Shown piece after piece: positions 16,672 to 23,344 of a stretch of 64,000 nucleotides of DNA (its first letter is position 1; each line of letters begins with the position of its first letter). The stretch lies in NCBI GenBank assembly GCA_944382875.1, contig CALWNQ010000008.1, forward strand, positions 1-64,000, written 5' to 3'. The translations under genes were made by a program, and so were the position numbers. The notes under the pieces are model-generated. The model ran no database searches, was not told the DNA's origin, and was given only the letters and a program-made list of their open reading frames with translations. The stretch comes from an uncultured Clostridia bacterium (lineage in GTDB: Bacteria; Bacillota; Clostridia; Oscillospirales; Ruminococcaceae).

Positions 16672-17232
16672 CTATAACAATAAAGTTTCCTTTAATTCCT
16701 GTAACCATTTGGGACGATAGCCATTACAGAAATAAAAGCGATTATTTCGCATTTCCGCAACTTTTACAAATCCGTTTTCATTGTCATAAAAGACAACCTC
16801 ATCGCAATAAGGCAGTACGCGGCCTAGAGATTCATATCTGGATTCGTACCGTCGGCGCACGTCTTCCGGAGGAATATTGTGCCCGCCTTTTCGGACACGG
16901 TTTTCAATCCGCCGCAAGCTCTCCTCCATACTATTCAGACCCACATAAAAAAGGGAGATCGAATACCCCTGTTTGCGGGCTTGGAGAATTGTTTTTTCCA
17001 CACGTTTTCCTGCCAATGTAGTTTCCTGCGTAAAGGAAATATTTTTTTTCAGACATTGATTAATTTCAAAAATTGCTTGTTTTCCTGCCTGCACGACATC
17101 AAATCCGTTCTGTTTTGCAATATAGTCTGCATCGATGATATGTCCGAAAAGAATTTTCTGTCCCTCCAAAACTCCGCATAAACTGGATTTTCCTGTTCCA
17201 TTTACTCCCGCAATCAGGGTATAACGGTTCAT
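16672..17232 (-). CDS. Zeta-toxin-like P-loop kinase
   Basis: A 186-residue P-loop kinase resembling zeta toxins, some of which phosphorylate UDP-N-acetylglucosamine and so poison wall synthesis. The Walker A motif is GVNGTGKSS at residues 8-16. FGHIIDADYIAK follows at the position of the zeta DPD-like motif, then SFTQETTLAGKR and a basic RRIENRVRKGGHNIP segment, where zeta-type enzymes place substrate and phosphate contacts. The ATG at 17232 is six bases after GGAGG. No epsilon-type antitoxin is adjacent. The gene is third in a tight operon behind an Rpn nuclease and a small Rpn-tail protein (23 bases from the latter). It could be a toxin, a defence effector or a metabolic kinase. Confidence 0.7.
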   Translation of the reverse strand: MNRYTLIAGVNGTGKSSLCGVLEGQKILFGHIIDADYIAKQNGFDVVQAGKQAIFEINQCLKKNISFTQETTLAGKRVEKTILQARKQGYSISLFYVGLNSMEESLRRIENRVRKGGHNIPPEDVRRRYESRYESLGRVLPYCDEVVFYDNENGFVKVAEMRNNRFYFCNGYRPKWLQELKETLLL

Positions 17233-17254
17233 GTTCAACCTCCATTTGCTGGAT

Positions 17255-17437
17255 CTATTCAGCCATTTCTCTCACTTCATCTGGCGATAGACGGGTATAT
17301 TTCGCAATTTCTTCCAGCGGAAGTTTTCCATCCCGCATTAGTCTTTTTGCAACATCCTTCCGAGCTTGTAAATCCGCCTTCTGAATTACTTCTTCTGTAA
17401 CTTCTTGGCACATTTCTTCTAGAATTCTGGATACCAC
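17255..17437 (-). CDS. Free-standing copy of the Rpn C-terminal tail
   Basis: A 60-residue protein whose last 40 residues (ADLQARKDVAKRLMRDGKLP, then LEEIAKYTRLSPDEVREMA) closely match the end of the neighbouring Rpn nuclease (ADLEARISMAQNMIQDGKLS, then LEDIAKYSQLSLEEVKELA). It starts with GTG 12 bases after the nuclease stop, eight bases behind an AAGGGG that overlaps that stop, so it is probably translated by coupling. It may be the remnant of a second rpn gene. More interestingly, it may act as a trans inhibitor, because short C-terminal Rpn products made from internal starts (RpnS) inhibit the full-length nuclease in enteric bacteria. Function here is inference. Confidence 0.7.
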   Translation of the reverse strand: MVSRILEEMCQEVTEEVIQKADLQARKDVAKRLMRDGKLPLEEIAKYTRLSPDEVREMAE

Positions 17438-17449
17438 AAGGATTACCCC

Positions 17450-17617
17450 TTATGTATTTTTGCGCATTGCTAGTTCCTTAACTTCCTCAAGAGACAACTG
17501 AGAATACTTTGCAATATCTTCCAATGAAAGTTTTCCATCCTGAATCATATTTTGTGCCATAGATATTCTGGCTTCCAAATCTGCCTCTTTTCGCATATCT
17601 TCCATCATTTTGCACAT
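17450..17617 (-). CDS. Possible internal translation product of rpn (RpnS-like)
   Basis: Inside rpn an ATG at 17617 (codon 210, beginning MCKMMEDMRK) is preceded by AAAGGGGTGG at workable spacing, similar to the AAGGGG site of the neighbouring stand-alone tail gene. Translation from it would give a 55-residue protein almost co-extensive with that tail protein. Short intragenic C-terminal products are known for enteric Rpn proteins. Here the call rests only on the site and on size agreement. Confidence 0.35.
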   Translation of the reverse strand: MCKMMEDMRKEADLEARISMAQNMIQDGKLSLEDIAKYSQLSLEEVKELAMRKNT

Positions 17618-18244
17618 AGTCGCCACCCCTTTCTCATCTTCCTTAAAGTATCTGGCACGGTCTGCCAAAAGCCGATAATTCATTTCATCCGGATTGGTAC
17701 AGTGGAAATCTCGAATCAGCAATCCAAGTGGAGTATCAGCCTGATATGCGCCGTTGACATACAAAATATGTGCTTCATCTCCAAAGGGTTCTGCTGTTTC
17801 CTGAATCATACGGTCAATATGATAAACTCCCTGATTATGACCCAGCACATCATTTTCTGTAATAAAGATGACATAGGTTTCCGCCAGTTTCTCATAATGA
17901 TCACCTGGTGATGTAATGTTTGCATCCATCAGGCTGCTGTTGTAACGGGCACGTTTTGCACCGGCTCCTCGGTCTACACGCTGAATTTCAATGTTATACT
18001 GTTTTCCATGTTCGTCCGTGGCATAGATGTCCATTGTAATGGAACGCCCTTGCAAATTTTTGATTTGGTGTTGTGTGTGAACCTGCTTGATTTTTAGATC
18101 GTTTCGATTCAGTACGATATGTACGACTAGTTCGGTGCACTCGACATGATTCTCAAAGCACTTGGACATAAAATCATCATCCATCAAACGGAATTTCCGA
18201 AGACGTTCCAAGTCTTTTTCATGGAACTGTTTTGCTTGTTCCAT
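17450..18244 (-). CDS. Rpn family PD-(D/E)XK nuclease
   Basis: A 264-residue protein of the Rpn (recombination-promoting nuclease / putative transposase, YhgA-like) family, known as DNA nucleases and, in enteric bacteria, toxic phage-defence proteins. The nuclease core appears in residues 60-110, with the acidic residue in SITMDIYATD and the E-x-Q motif in YNIEIQR, followed by ARYNSSLMDA. The C-terminal 45 residues form the small helical tail (SLEDIAKYSQLSLEEVKELA). A GCAGGAGG site precedes the ATG. It opens an operon with a stand-alone tail protein and a zeta-like kinase, near the ICE end. It is not itself a transposase. Confidence 0.8.
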   Translation of the reverse strand: MEQAKQFHEKDLERLRKFRLMDDDFMSKCFENHVECTELVVHIVLNRNDLKIKQVHTQHQIKNLQGRSITMDIYATDEHGKQYNIEIQRVDRGAGAKRARYNSSLMDANITSPGDHYEKLAETYVIFITENDVLGHNQGVYHIDRMIQETAEPFGDEAHILYVNGAYQADTPLGLLIRDFHCTNPDEMNYRLLADRARYFKEDEKGVATMCKMMEDMRKEADLEARISMAQNMIQDGKLSLEDIAKYSQLSLEEVKELAMRKNT

Positions 18245-18270
18245 TTTGTACTTCCTCCTGCCTTATCTGT

Positions 18271-18299
18271 ATTTTACCATAATTATTGGGTGCAATCAA
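18271..18299 (-). promoter_or_regulatory. Promoter of the rpn / tail / zeta operon
   Basis: The minus strand shows TTGATT (18299-18294), a 17-base spacer, then TAAAAT (18276-18271), about 30 bases before the rpn ATG. No other good start site is visible between spoVAC and rpn. Confidence 0.6.
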
Positions 18300-18338
18300 G
18301 ATTCTTGATGGCTTCATTTACCATGCTGTATATGTATT

Positions 18339-18761
18339 TCAACTTTCACCTTCTTGCAAAATAGATTGGACTAAATCAACATACTTCCCTAAATTCAAAG
18401 GTTTCTGCCTTAGTGCTATTATATCACGCTCTTCGCTTTTAAATTCGAGCGCCGGCGCCGCCACCGAGTTGGCAAAGCCGGTGATGGGGACCAATGTGCC
18501 GGCTCCGGCGTGTTTTGCCAGTTTGTCGTAGACGTTTAAGCCAGTTGTAAGCGCACTAAGAAAGATGAGAGTAACCGAGACGGCAGTCCCGGCATTTTCA
18601 GCCGATAGGCCCAATTCCTGATACAGAAACAGCAGCCCCTGTCCAAATGCGCAGATGGCACCGCCAACCAGAAAAGCCATCGGGATATTGCGAATGCTCC
18701 GGGTGTTGGGGGAAGCTTTTTCCACCAGCTTTTGATATTCGGTGTTGGGCATAGATTTCAT
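18339..18761 (-). pseudogene. spoVAC: SpoVAC, 3' end replaced by element DNA
   Basis: Forespore membrane protein of the SpoVA channel that moves dipicolinic acid into the spore. Residues 25-110 match SpoVAC: NIPMAFLVGGAICAFGQGL, then GLNVYDKLAKHAGAGTLVPI and TGFANSVAAPALEFKSE. Intact homologues continue with a glycine-rich last membrane region to about 150 residues. Here the sequence changes after KSE (codon 110) into an unrelated 30-residue tail (ERDIIALRQKPLNLGKYVDL) that ends at 18339. The break coincides with a fall in GC content. The start ATG at 18761 follows AAAGGG. The simplest reading is that the conjugative element integrated in this codon region. The hybrid protein lacks its last helix and is probably inactive unless excision restores the gene. 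Confidence 0.8.
18425..18435. other. Predicted ICE-chromosome junction (attachment site) within spoVAC
   Basis: SpoVAC similarity stops at codon 110 (18432-18434). On the higher-coordinate side the DNA is GC-rich spoVAC; on the lower side it is AT-rich and leads into the rpn operon and transfer genes. The crossover should lie in or next to AAAAGCGAAGAGC (minus strand). The other junction and the integrase are outside the window, so the core sequence cannot be confirmed. Confidence 0.6.
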
Positions 18762-18789
18762 ACGATCATCCCTTTCTGAAATTCCCCCA

Positions 18790-18818
18790 TAGTATAGCCA
18801 GAAAAAAAAGGAATATCC
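18790..18818 (-). promoter_or_regulatory. Sigma-G/F-like promoter of spoVAC
   Basis: The minus strand has GGATA (18818-18814), a 17-base spacer and TATACTA (18796-18790). Known forespore sigma-G promoters have a GHATR-like -35 and CATnHTA -10, so this is a near match with one change in each box. The spoVA operon is sigma-G dependent in Bacillus. TATACT could also serve sigma-A. Confidence 0.45.
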
Positions 18819-18828
18819 GCAGAAAAGC

Positions 18829-18859
18829 AAAACCCGTCCGTACTAATCGGACGGGTTTT
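18829..18859 (-). terminator. Intrinsic terminator of aroK
   Basis: AAAACCCGTCCG (18829-18840) pairs perfectly with CGGACGGGTTTT (18848-18859) around a seven-base loop, directly after the aroK stop. It is T-rich on the minus strand. Confidence 0.8.
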
Positions 18860-18861
18860 GA

Positions 18862-19365
18862 TTACAGCGGATTTTGAAGCTGTTCGGTCAGATGGGTGAC
18901 GACCTCTTCCGGTGTGCAGCCGCCGCAGCTCACTGTGATTTGGGCGTATTTTTCGTAAAGCGGCGTTCGTTCTTCGAAAAGGCCGGCCATTGTTTGGCCC
19001 TTTGGCAGGGCGATGCCGCGGGTTTTGATGTTGTTTAAACGATGCATCATTTCTTCATAATCCAGTTTCAGGTAAACAATCACTCCGTCTTTGGCGAGAT
19101 GCCGCATAGCGGGCTCCCGATAAATGACGCTGCCGCCGGTGGCAATCACAGTGCCGGTGCAGGAGGTAGAGCAGACAGCCGCTTCCTCCGCATCCAGGAA
19201 TGCTTCCAGTCCGCGGGTGTTGAGGATTTGTTGCAAAAGCGCGTTTTCGCGTTTTTGGATGACCAAGTCGGTGTCGAGAAAGTCGGTGCCGAGTGTTTTT
19301 GCCAGGATGACGCCAACGGTGCTTTTTCCGCAGCCTGGCATTCCGATCAAAACGATGTTTTTCAT
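18862..19365 (-). CDS. aroK: Shikimate kinase
   Basis: Phosphorylates shikimate to shikimate-3-phosphate with ATP in the chorismate (aromatic amino acid) pathway. The 167-residue length is typical. Walker A is GMPGCGKSTVG at residues 8-18; FLDTDLVIQ holds the Asp that contacts magnesium and shikimate. TGGSVIYREP corresponds to the GGG-containing substrate loop, and YLKLDYEEMMHRL precedes the LID region. The start ATG has AAAGGA upstream. It lies upstream of the spoVAC remnant and is separated from it by a strong terminator. Confidence 0.92.
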   Translation of the reverse strand: MKNIVLIGMPGCGKSTVGVILAKTLGTDFLDTDLVIQKRENALLQQILNTRGLEAFLDAEEAAVCSTSCTGTVIATGGSVIYREPAMRHLAKDGVIVYLKLDYEEMMHRLNNIKTRGIALPKGQTMAGLFEERTPLYEKYAQITVSCGGCTPEEVVTHLTEQLQNPL

Positions 19366-19407
19366 AGGGACAGTCCTTTGCTTTTTTCTTCCATTCTACC
19401 ATAAAAA

Positions 19408-20166
19408 TCAGTCGGCGGCAAGCAGTTCGCCCGGTTGGATATATTCGGCGCTCACATAGCCAAGGGTGCCAAAGGCATTGACACTGTACCAATCTTGCCA
19501 TTTGCCGTAGAGGACGATCCGGCTACCTTTGGGGATATGCCCGATAACCGATGCCGAGGTAGAGGGTTTCTGCCGAAGGTTCAAACTGGTGCGGCTGGTA
19601 TTGACAATTCCGATTTGATGGGGGATTGCCTGCGCATAAGGCAGTCCGAAATACTCAGCCATGGCACGGGTGGTGTATTCCGCCATGGGGGAAATGTTAT
19701 CCCGGATCCATTGGGCGTCTTCCGGGTTGTCGTGATAGGCGTATTCAATTAGGACTGCCGGCGGGATGGTTTTGATGACCTCACCCAGTGTAGTGGTGGG
19801 CAGTGTTCGAACCTGCTCGGGGTTGGGATAAATTTCCCGCAGGTTTGCGGCAATCAGCTCGGCAGCCCGCTTTCCGCAGCGGCTATTGGGGGCGTAATAA
19901 ACCTCCACACCGCGCCGGCTTCCCTCCTGCCCTTCCGGTGAAGCGTTGGAATGGAGTGCAAGATAAAAATCGTAGTGTTCCCGTTTGGATTGCGCAATCG
20001 AGGAGGCCGCTGTCATATCAGGAGTGTTGCGGGTAAAACGGATGGTGTTGGCCAGCAGTAGCGGTTCCATGGCGTCGGCGACAAGGTTCATGTAATATTC
20101 CTCATTGCCGCCGCCGTAGTAAGGGTTATATTCCTGGGTAGAAGGGCTTAAATAGATTCTGGGCAT
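19408..20166 (-). CDS. N-acetylmuramoyl-L-alanine amidase (Amidase_3) with C-terminal SH3 domain
   Basis: A 252-residue zinc amidase that cleaves the bond between muramic acid and L-Ala in peptidoglycan. The N-terminal catalytic domain starts IYLSPSTQEYNPYYGGGNEE, a variant of the Amidase_3 fold. The glutamate in GGNEEYYMN, the LALHSNAS histidine and the LIEYAYHDN glutamate are the expected zinc and catalytic positions. Residues 185-245 form a bacterial SH3 domain (SLNLRQKPSTSASVIGHIPK). No signal peptide is seen, as in endolysin-like or sporulation lysins. An AAAGGACGG site precedes the ATG. Confidence 0.85.
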   Translation of the reverse strand: MPRIYLSPSTQEYNPYYGGGNEEYYMNLVADAMEPLLLANTIRFTRNTPDMTAASSIAQSKREHYDFYLALHSNASPEGQEGSRRGVEVYYAPNSRCGKRAAELIAANLREIYPNPEQVRTLPTTTLGEVIKTIPPAVLIEYAYHDNPEDAQWIRDNISPMAEYTTRAMAEYFGLPYAQAIPHQIGIVNTSRTSLNLRQKPSTSASVIGHIPKGSRIVLYGKWQDWYSVNAFGTLGYVSAEYIQPGELLAAD

Positions 20167-20255
20167 ATAGTTGCCGTCCTTTCGCGTTTTTGATACAGCA
20201 TATGTGAAATTGCTGGAAAAAATCCCAGGTTTGGCAGAAAAAACGGTGAAACCAG

Positions 20256-20284
20256 TGGACAGTGCGGCTGCTTTGTATTATAAT
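20256..20284 (+). promoter_or_regulatory. Promoter of the EEP hydrolase / methyltransferase pair
   Basis: TGGACA (20256-20261), a 17-base spacer and TATAAT (20279-20284) lie about 35 bases before the ATG at 20319. Confidence 0.6.
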
Positions 20285-20318
20285 AAAGCAAATGGAATAA
20301 GAAAAGGAGGATTTTTTG

Positions 20319-21089
20319 ATGAAAATTGTCACTTACAACATTCGTGGAGACTTTGGAACCGACGGAATCAACAACTTTGAATTCCGCAAACCGTATATGC
20401 TCAAAAAAATCGCGGAGGAAAAGCCGGATGTCATCGGCTTTCAGGAGGTTTTGCCGCACATGCAAAAGTGGCTGCGGGATAATCTTGCCGGTTATACAGT
20501 CGTGGGCAGAGGCCGCGGCCCCGAAAACGACGATGAGGCAATGACACTTGCCATCCGGAACGAAACGACCGAACTGCTTGGCTTTGAGGTCTTTTGGTTG
20601 TCGCCGGAACCGCATATCCCCGGTTCCCGCTATGAAAACCAGAGTATCTGTCCGCGTACCTGTGCAATGGCAATTCTTCAGAACAAAGAGATGCCGGGGC
20701 CGATCCGCGTTTACAACACCCATCTTGACCATATTAGTCCTCAAGCCCGGATTCAGGGCCTAAGCCAGGTGCTGCGCCAGATGGAAGATGACGCCGCTCT
20801 GGAAGAGCTGCCCTCTGTGCTGATGGGGGATTTTAACTGTGAGCCCGGTTCGGTGGAACTTTCGCCGGTGGATGAGTTTACCTCTCTCGGCCTGACCGAC
20901 ATTACGGCGGATATCCCGTTTACCTTCCATGATTTCTTCCGCGGTGGGGAGGGCGAACCTTGTAAAATTGATTATATCTACATCACACCGCCGTTTCGGG
21001 TGGGCAAGGTTACCTGCTGGGACGATGTGGAGAACGGTGTTTATCTGTCCGACCACTATCCGATCTGTGCGGAGATCTTTGCGGAATAA
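20319..21089 (+). CDS. Endonuclease/exonuclease/phosphatase (EEP) family hydrolase
   Basis: A 256-residue metal-dependent phosphodiesterase of the DNase I / EEP superfamily. Motifs in order: TYNIRGDFG, GFQEVLPHM (metal-binding Glu), RVYNTHLDHIS (catalytic His), LMGDFNCEPGS (Asp/Asn) and LSDHYPICAEI (C-terminal Asp-His pair). No signal peptide, so it is cytoplasmic; the substrate may be a nucleic acid, phospholipid or sugar phosphate. The ATG at 20319 is eight bases after GGAGG. A methyltransferase gene follows after 11 bases with its own GGAGGAG site, so the two are probably co-transcribed. Confidence 0.85.
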   Translation: MKIVTYNIRGDFGTDGINNFEFRKPYMLKKIAEEKPDVIGFQEVLPHMQKWLRDNLAGYTVVGRGRGPENDDEAMTLAIRNETTELLGFEVFWLSPEPHIPGSRYENQSICPRTCAMAILQNKEMPGPIRVYNTHLDHISPQARIQGLSQVLRQMEDDAALEELPSVLMGDFNCEPGSVELSPVDEFTSLGLTDITADIPFTFHDFFRGGEGEPCKIDYIYITPPFRVGKVTCWDDVENGVYLSDHYPICAEIFAE

Positions 21090-21100
21090 CGGAGGAGCTA

Positions 21101-21847
21101 ATGGACTATCAGCAGATTAACGCCGAAACGATTGACCGTTGGTGCCGGGATGGCTGGGAATGGGGAAAGCCCATTTCTCACGAGGTGTTCCGGGACGCGC
21201 AGCAGGGAAAGTGGGGTGTCTATCTGACACCAACCAAAATTGTGCCGCATGAATGGTTCGGGAAGATGAAAGGAAAAAAGATCCTTGGCCTGGCATCGGG
21301 CGGCGGCCAGCAGATCCCGGTTTTTGCAGCATTGGGAGCCGACTGTACGGTGCTGGACTATTCAGAGCAGCAGTGCCGAAGCGAACAGGAGGTTGCAAAA
21401 CGGGAGGGATATTCGGTTCGGATCATCCGGGGGGATATGACCAAACGTCTGCCCTTTGAGGATGAGAGTTTCGACCTGATTTTTCACCCGGTTTCCAACT
21501 GTTATGTGGAAAAAGTCGAGCCGATTTTCCGGGAATGCTACCGTGTGCTGAAACCGGGCGGAGTTTTGCTCAGCGGACTGGATACCGGCATGAATTTTGT
21601 CTTTGACGAGTCCGAAACCAAGATGGTTTATAAACTGCCGTTTAACCCGTTGCGGGACAAGGCGCTTTATGAGGAGTCGGTCCAGAACAACTGGGGAATC
21701 CAGTTTTCCCACACGCTGGAAGAGCAGATCGGCGGCCAGCTGCTGGCGGGATTTCGGCTTACCGCTCTGTATGAGGACACCAACGGGAGCGGCAATCTCC
21801 ATGAGCATAATGTGCCGTCCTTTGTTGCAACCCGCGCGGTGAAATAA
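21101..21847 (+). CDS. Class I SAM-dependent methyltransferase
   Basis: A 248-residue Rossmann-fold methyltransferase. The SAM-binding motif I is KKILGLASGGGQQIPVFAAL (near residue 65); VLDYSEQQC gives the acidic residue binding the ribose, and FDLIFHPVSNCYVE plus ECYRVLKPGGVLLSGLD are motifs II-III. It resembles Methyltransf_11 proteins that act on small molecules; the substrate is unknown. It is the second gene of the operon with the EEP hydrolase and ends before a terminator. Confidence 0.85.
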   Translation: MDYQQINAETIDRWCRDGWEWGKPISHEVFRDAQQGKWGVYLTPTKIVPHEWFGKMKGKKILGLASGGGQQIPVFAALGADCTVLDYSEQQCRSEQEVAKREGYSVRIIRGDMTKRLPFEDESFDLIFHPVSNCYVEKVEPIFRECYRVLKPGGVLLSGLDTGMNFVFDESETKMVYKLPFNPLRDKALYEESVQNNWGIQFSHTLEEQIGGQLLAGFRLTALYEDTNGSGNLHEHNVPSFVATRAVK

Positions 21848-21849
21848 GC

Positions 21850-21882
21850 AAAGCTCCGGGCTTCAAAGGCCTGGAGCTTTTG
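21850..21882 (+). terminator. Intrinsic terminator after the methyltransferase gene
   Basis: AAAGCTCCGGGC pairs with GGCCTGGAGCTTT around a short TTCAAA loop, followed by TTTTG, three bases after the stop codon. Confidence 0.75.
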
Positions 21883-21926
21883 TCTGCACAATATGAAAAA
21901 ACGCACCCACTGATGTGAGTAGACTG

Positions 21927-22826
21927 CTAAAAATCTTCGTTAAAAGGACTGGTTAAAAGTCGAAAATGATTTTTTGTGTTCCAAATTTCATATAATTTAT
22001 CAAAGCTATCATCAGGCGAAGTCATTAATTGGGCTAAGAAATCAATTTCATGTAATTGCGTTTCTGAAATTTGGTTAAAATTATGATATACATACTTTGG
22101 ACGGAAACTGTAAAATAATTCATTGTTCATCAGAGCATGGAAATCTAAAAACAAATAGATTAATACAGCTTCAAGACCATTTGTGCCTTTCGCATCTTGA
22201 TAAATAAAATTTTTTCCATCAAGTACTCCGTTTCGGATACCGATCCATGTTTGCGCAGCAAATGAAAATTTGTCATTTGGAATATCAAATTGAGAAAAAC
22301 CAAAGCGATTCTCATATTCATAATATCCACTTGCGTCAAAATTAATCCAACGTTGCTCAGTTTCGTTCCATATTTGATTAATCCAATGATCGCCACAAGT
22401 CGATCCGTTGTGCAAAAAGTCAATAAATCCCGCTCGGCAGCGACAGGGAATCCCCTTCGCTTTACATACCGATGCAATCAATACCGCAACATGTCGGCAA
22501 GTAACAGCCAATCGGTTGTCTACTCCCTTATTGCGAATAAATCCACGAGGATCCAAACGAAATAATTCAGCTGTCATAGCTGGGGCTGTAACAAAAATTT
22601 CATCCTCATTTTTGACACGTTCTACCGGATACTTTGAGAAAGGTCCAAAGTATTTTTCTAAATATGGATTGGGAAACATCAAAACAGTTGGATGAACAAT
22701 TTGATCACGAATCAGTTCGCCTAAATCAATAATATTATCTGGTAATGTTCGGAAATAATTTGTGTATGCTCCGGGATTTGTATAAGTTCCTGTTGATAAA
22801 TAATGCGTGTATATTTTTTTGTTCAT
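21927..22826 (-). CDS. Transglutaminase-like (papain-fold) domain protein
   Basis: A 299-residue cytoplasmic protein with a transglutaminase-like catalytic triad: Cys in LAVTCRHVAVLIASV, His in STCGDHWINQIW and Asp in WINFDASGYY. KGIPCRCRAGFIDFL between the first two is typical of these domains. Bacterial members act as proteases or hydrolases rather than crosslinkers. The gene is clearly more AT-rich than its neighbours and lies beside a tRNA cluster, both signs of possible horizontal gain. A GGAGG site precedes the ATG at 22826. Confidence 0.8.
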   Translation of the reverse strand: MNKKIYTHYLSTGTYTNPGAYTNYFRTLPDNIIDLGELIRDQIVHPTVLMFPNPYLEKYFGPFSKYPVERVKNEDEIFVTAPAMTAELFRLDPRGFIRNKGVDNRLAVTCRHVAVLIASVCKAKGIPCRCRAGFIDFLHNGSTCGDHWINQIWNETEQRWINFDASGYYEYENRFGFSQFDIPNDKFSFAAQTWIGIRNGVLDGKNFIYQDAKGTNGLEAVLIYLFLDFHALMNNELFYSFRPKYVYHNFNQISETQLHEIDFLAQLMTSPDDSFDKLYEIWNTKNHFRLLTSPFNEDF

Positions 22827-22907
22827 TTAATTCCTCCTTTAAATTATAATTATGAAAAAATAAGCACTAATCTCAATACTTAACGTATCAAAATTAGTGC
22901 TTAATTC

Positions 22908-22984
22908 TGGTGAAGATGAATGGACTTGAACCATCGACCCCCTGCATGTCAAGCAGGTACTCTAACCAACTGAGCTACACCTTC
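22908..22984 (-). tRNA. tRNA-Val (anticodon GAC), copy 2
   Basis: The 77-base cloverleaf on the minus strand starts GAAGGTG and ends CATCTTC-ACCA with an encoded CCA. The anticodon arm CCTGC-TTGACAT-GCAGG gives anticodon GAC, reading GUC/GUU valine codons. The T arm is GGTTCAAGTCC. It appears identical to the copy at 23077-23153. It is last in a four-tRNA transcript. Confidence 0.93.
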
Positions 22985-22991
22985 AAAAAAA

Positions 22992-23068
22992 TGGTGGAGA
23001 CAGAGGGACTTGAACCCGCGACCTCTCGCATGTGAAGCGAGCGCTCTAACCAGCTGAGCTATGCCTCC
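22992..23068 (-). tRNA. tRNA-Val (anticodon CAC)
   Basis: Acceptor GGAGGCA pairs with TGTCTCC (one G-T pair), with ACCA encoded. The anticodon arm CTCGC-TTCACAT-GCGAG gives anticodon CAC for GUG codons. It lies between two copies of tRNA-Val(GAC), with 7-8 base spacers. Confidence 0.93.
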
Positions 23069-23076
23069 GAATAATA

Positions 23077-23153
23077 TGGTGAAGATGAATGGACTTGAAC
23101 CATCGACCCCCTGCATGTCAAGCAGGTACTCTAACCAACTGAGCTACACCTTC
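23077..23153 (-). tRNA. tRNA-Val (anticodon GAC), copy 1
   Basis: Same sequence as the gene at 22908-22984, with loop TTGACAT, encoded CCA and acceptor GAAGGTG. The exact duplication suggests a recent local copy or gene conversion. Confidence 0.93.
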
Positions 23154-23161
23154 AAAAAAGA

Positions 23162-23237
23162 TGGTGGACCTGGAGGGATTCGAACCCTTGACCTCTGCGA
23201 TGCGAACGCAGCGCTCTCCCAACTGAGCTACAGGCCC
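23162..23237 (-). tRNA. tRNA-Ala (anticodon CGC)
   Basis: A 76-base cloverleaf with acceptor GGGCCTG / CAGGTCC and encoded ACCA. The anticodon arm CTGCG-TTCGCAT-CGCAG gives anticodon CGC for GCG alanine codons. It is first in the cluster after the promoter. Confidence 0.93.
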
Positions 23238-23264
23238 ATATGACATTAAAAGTCAACGTTAGAT

Positions 23265-23293
23265 ATTATAGCATACTTTTCCGGGTTTTGCAA
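23265..23293 (-). promoter_or_regulatory. Promoter of the tRNA cluster
   Basis: The minus strand has TTGCAA (23293-23288), a 17-base spacer and TATAAT (23270-23265), about 28 bases upstream of tRNA-Ala. Confidence 0.7.
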
Positions 23294-23310
23294 GCCTTTT
23301 TTCAAAAAAA

Positions 23311-23340
23311 ATCCGTTTCCGCGGTAAAACGGAAACGGAT
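23311..23340 (-). terminator. Intrinsic terminator of the MATE gene
   Basis: ATCCGTTTCCG (23311-23321) and CGGAAACGGAT (23330-23340) form a perfect 11-bp stem. On the minus strand eight T residues follow. Confidence 0.85.
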
Positions 23341-23344
23341 AGAA

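Noticed and set aside
17450-18244. Transposase/insertion sequence call for the Rpn gene
   Set aside because: The family is often labelled putative transposase, but no terminal inverted repeats or target duplications are visible; its nuclease motifs fit Rpn.
22908-23237. CRISPR-like array from repeated sequence at 22.9-23.2 kb
   Set aside because: The repeats are tRNA genes with full cloverleafs and encoded CCA.
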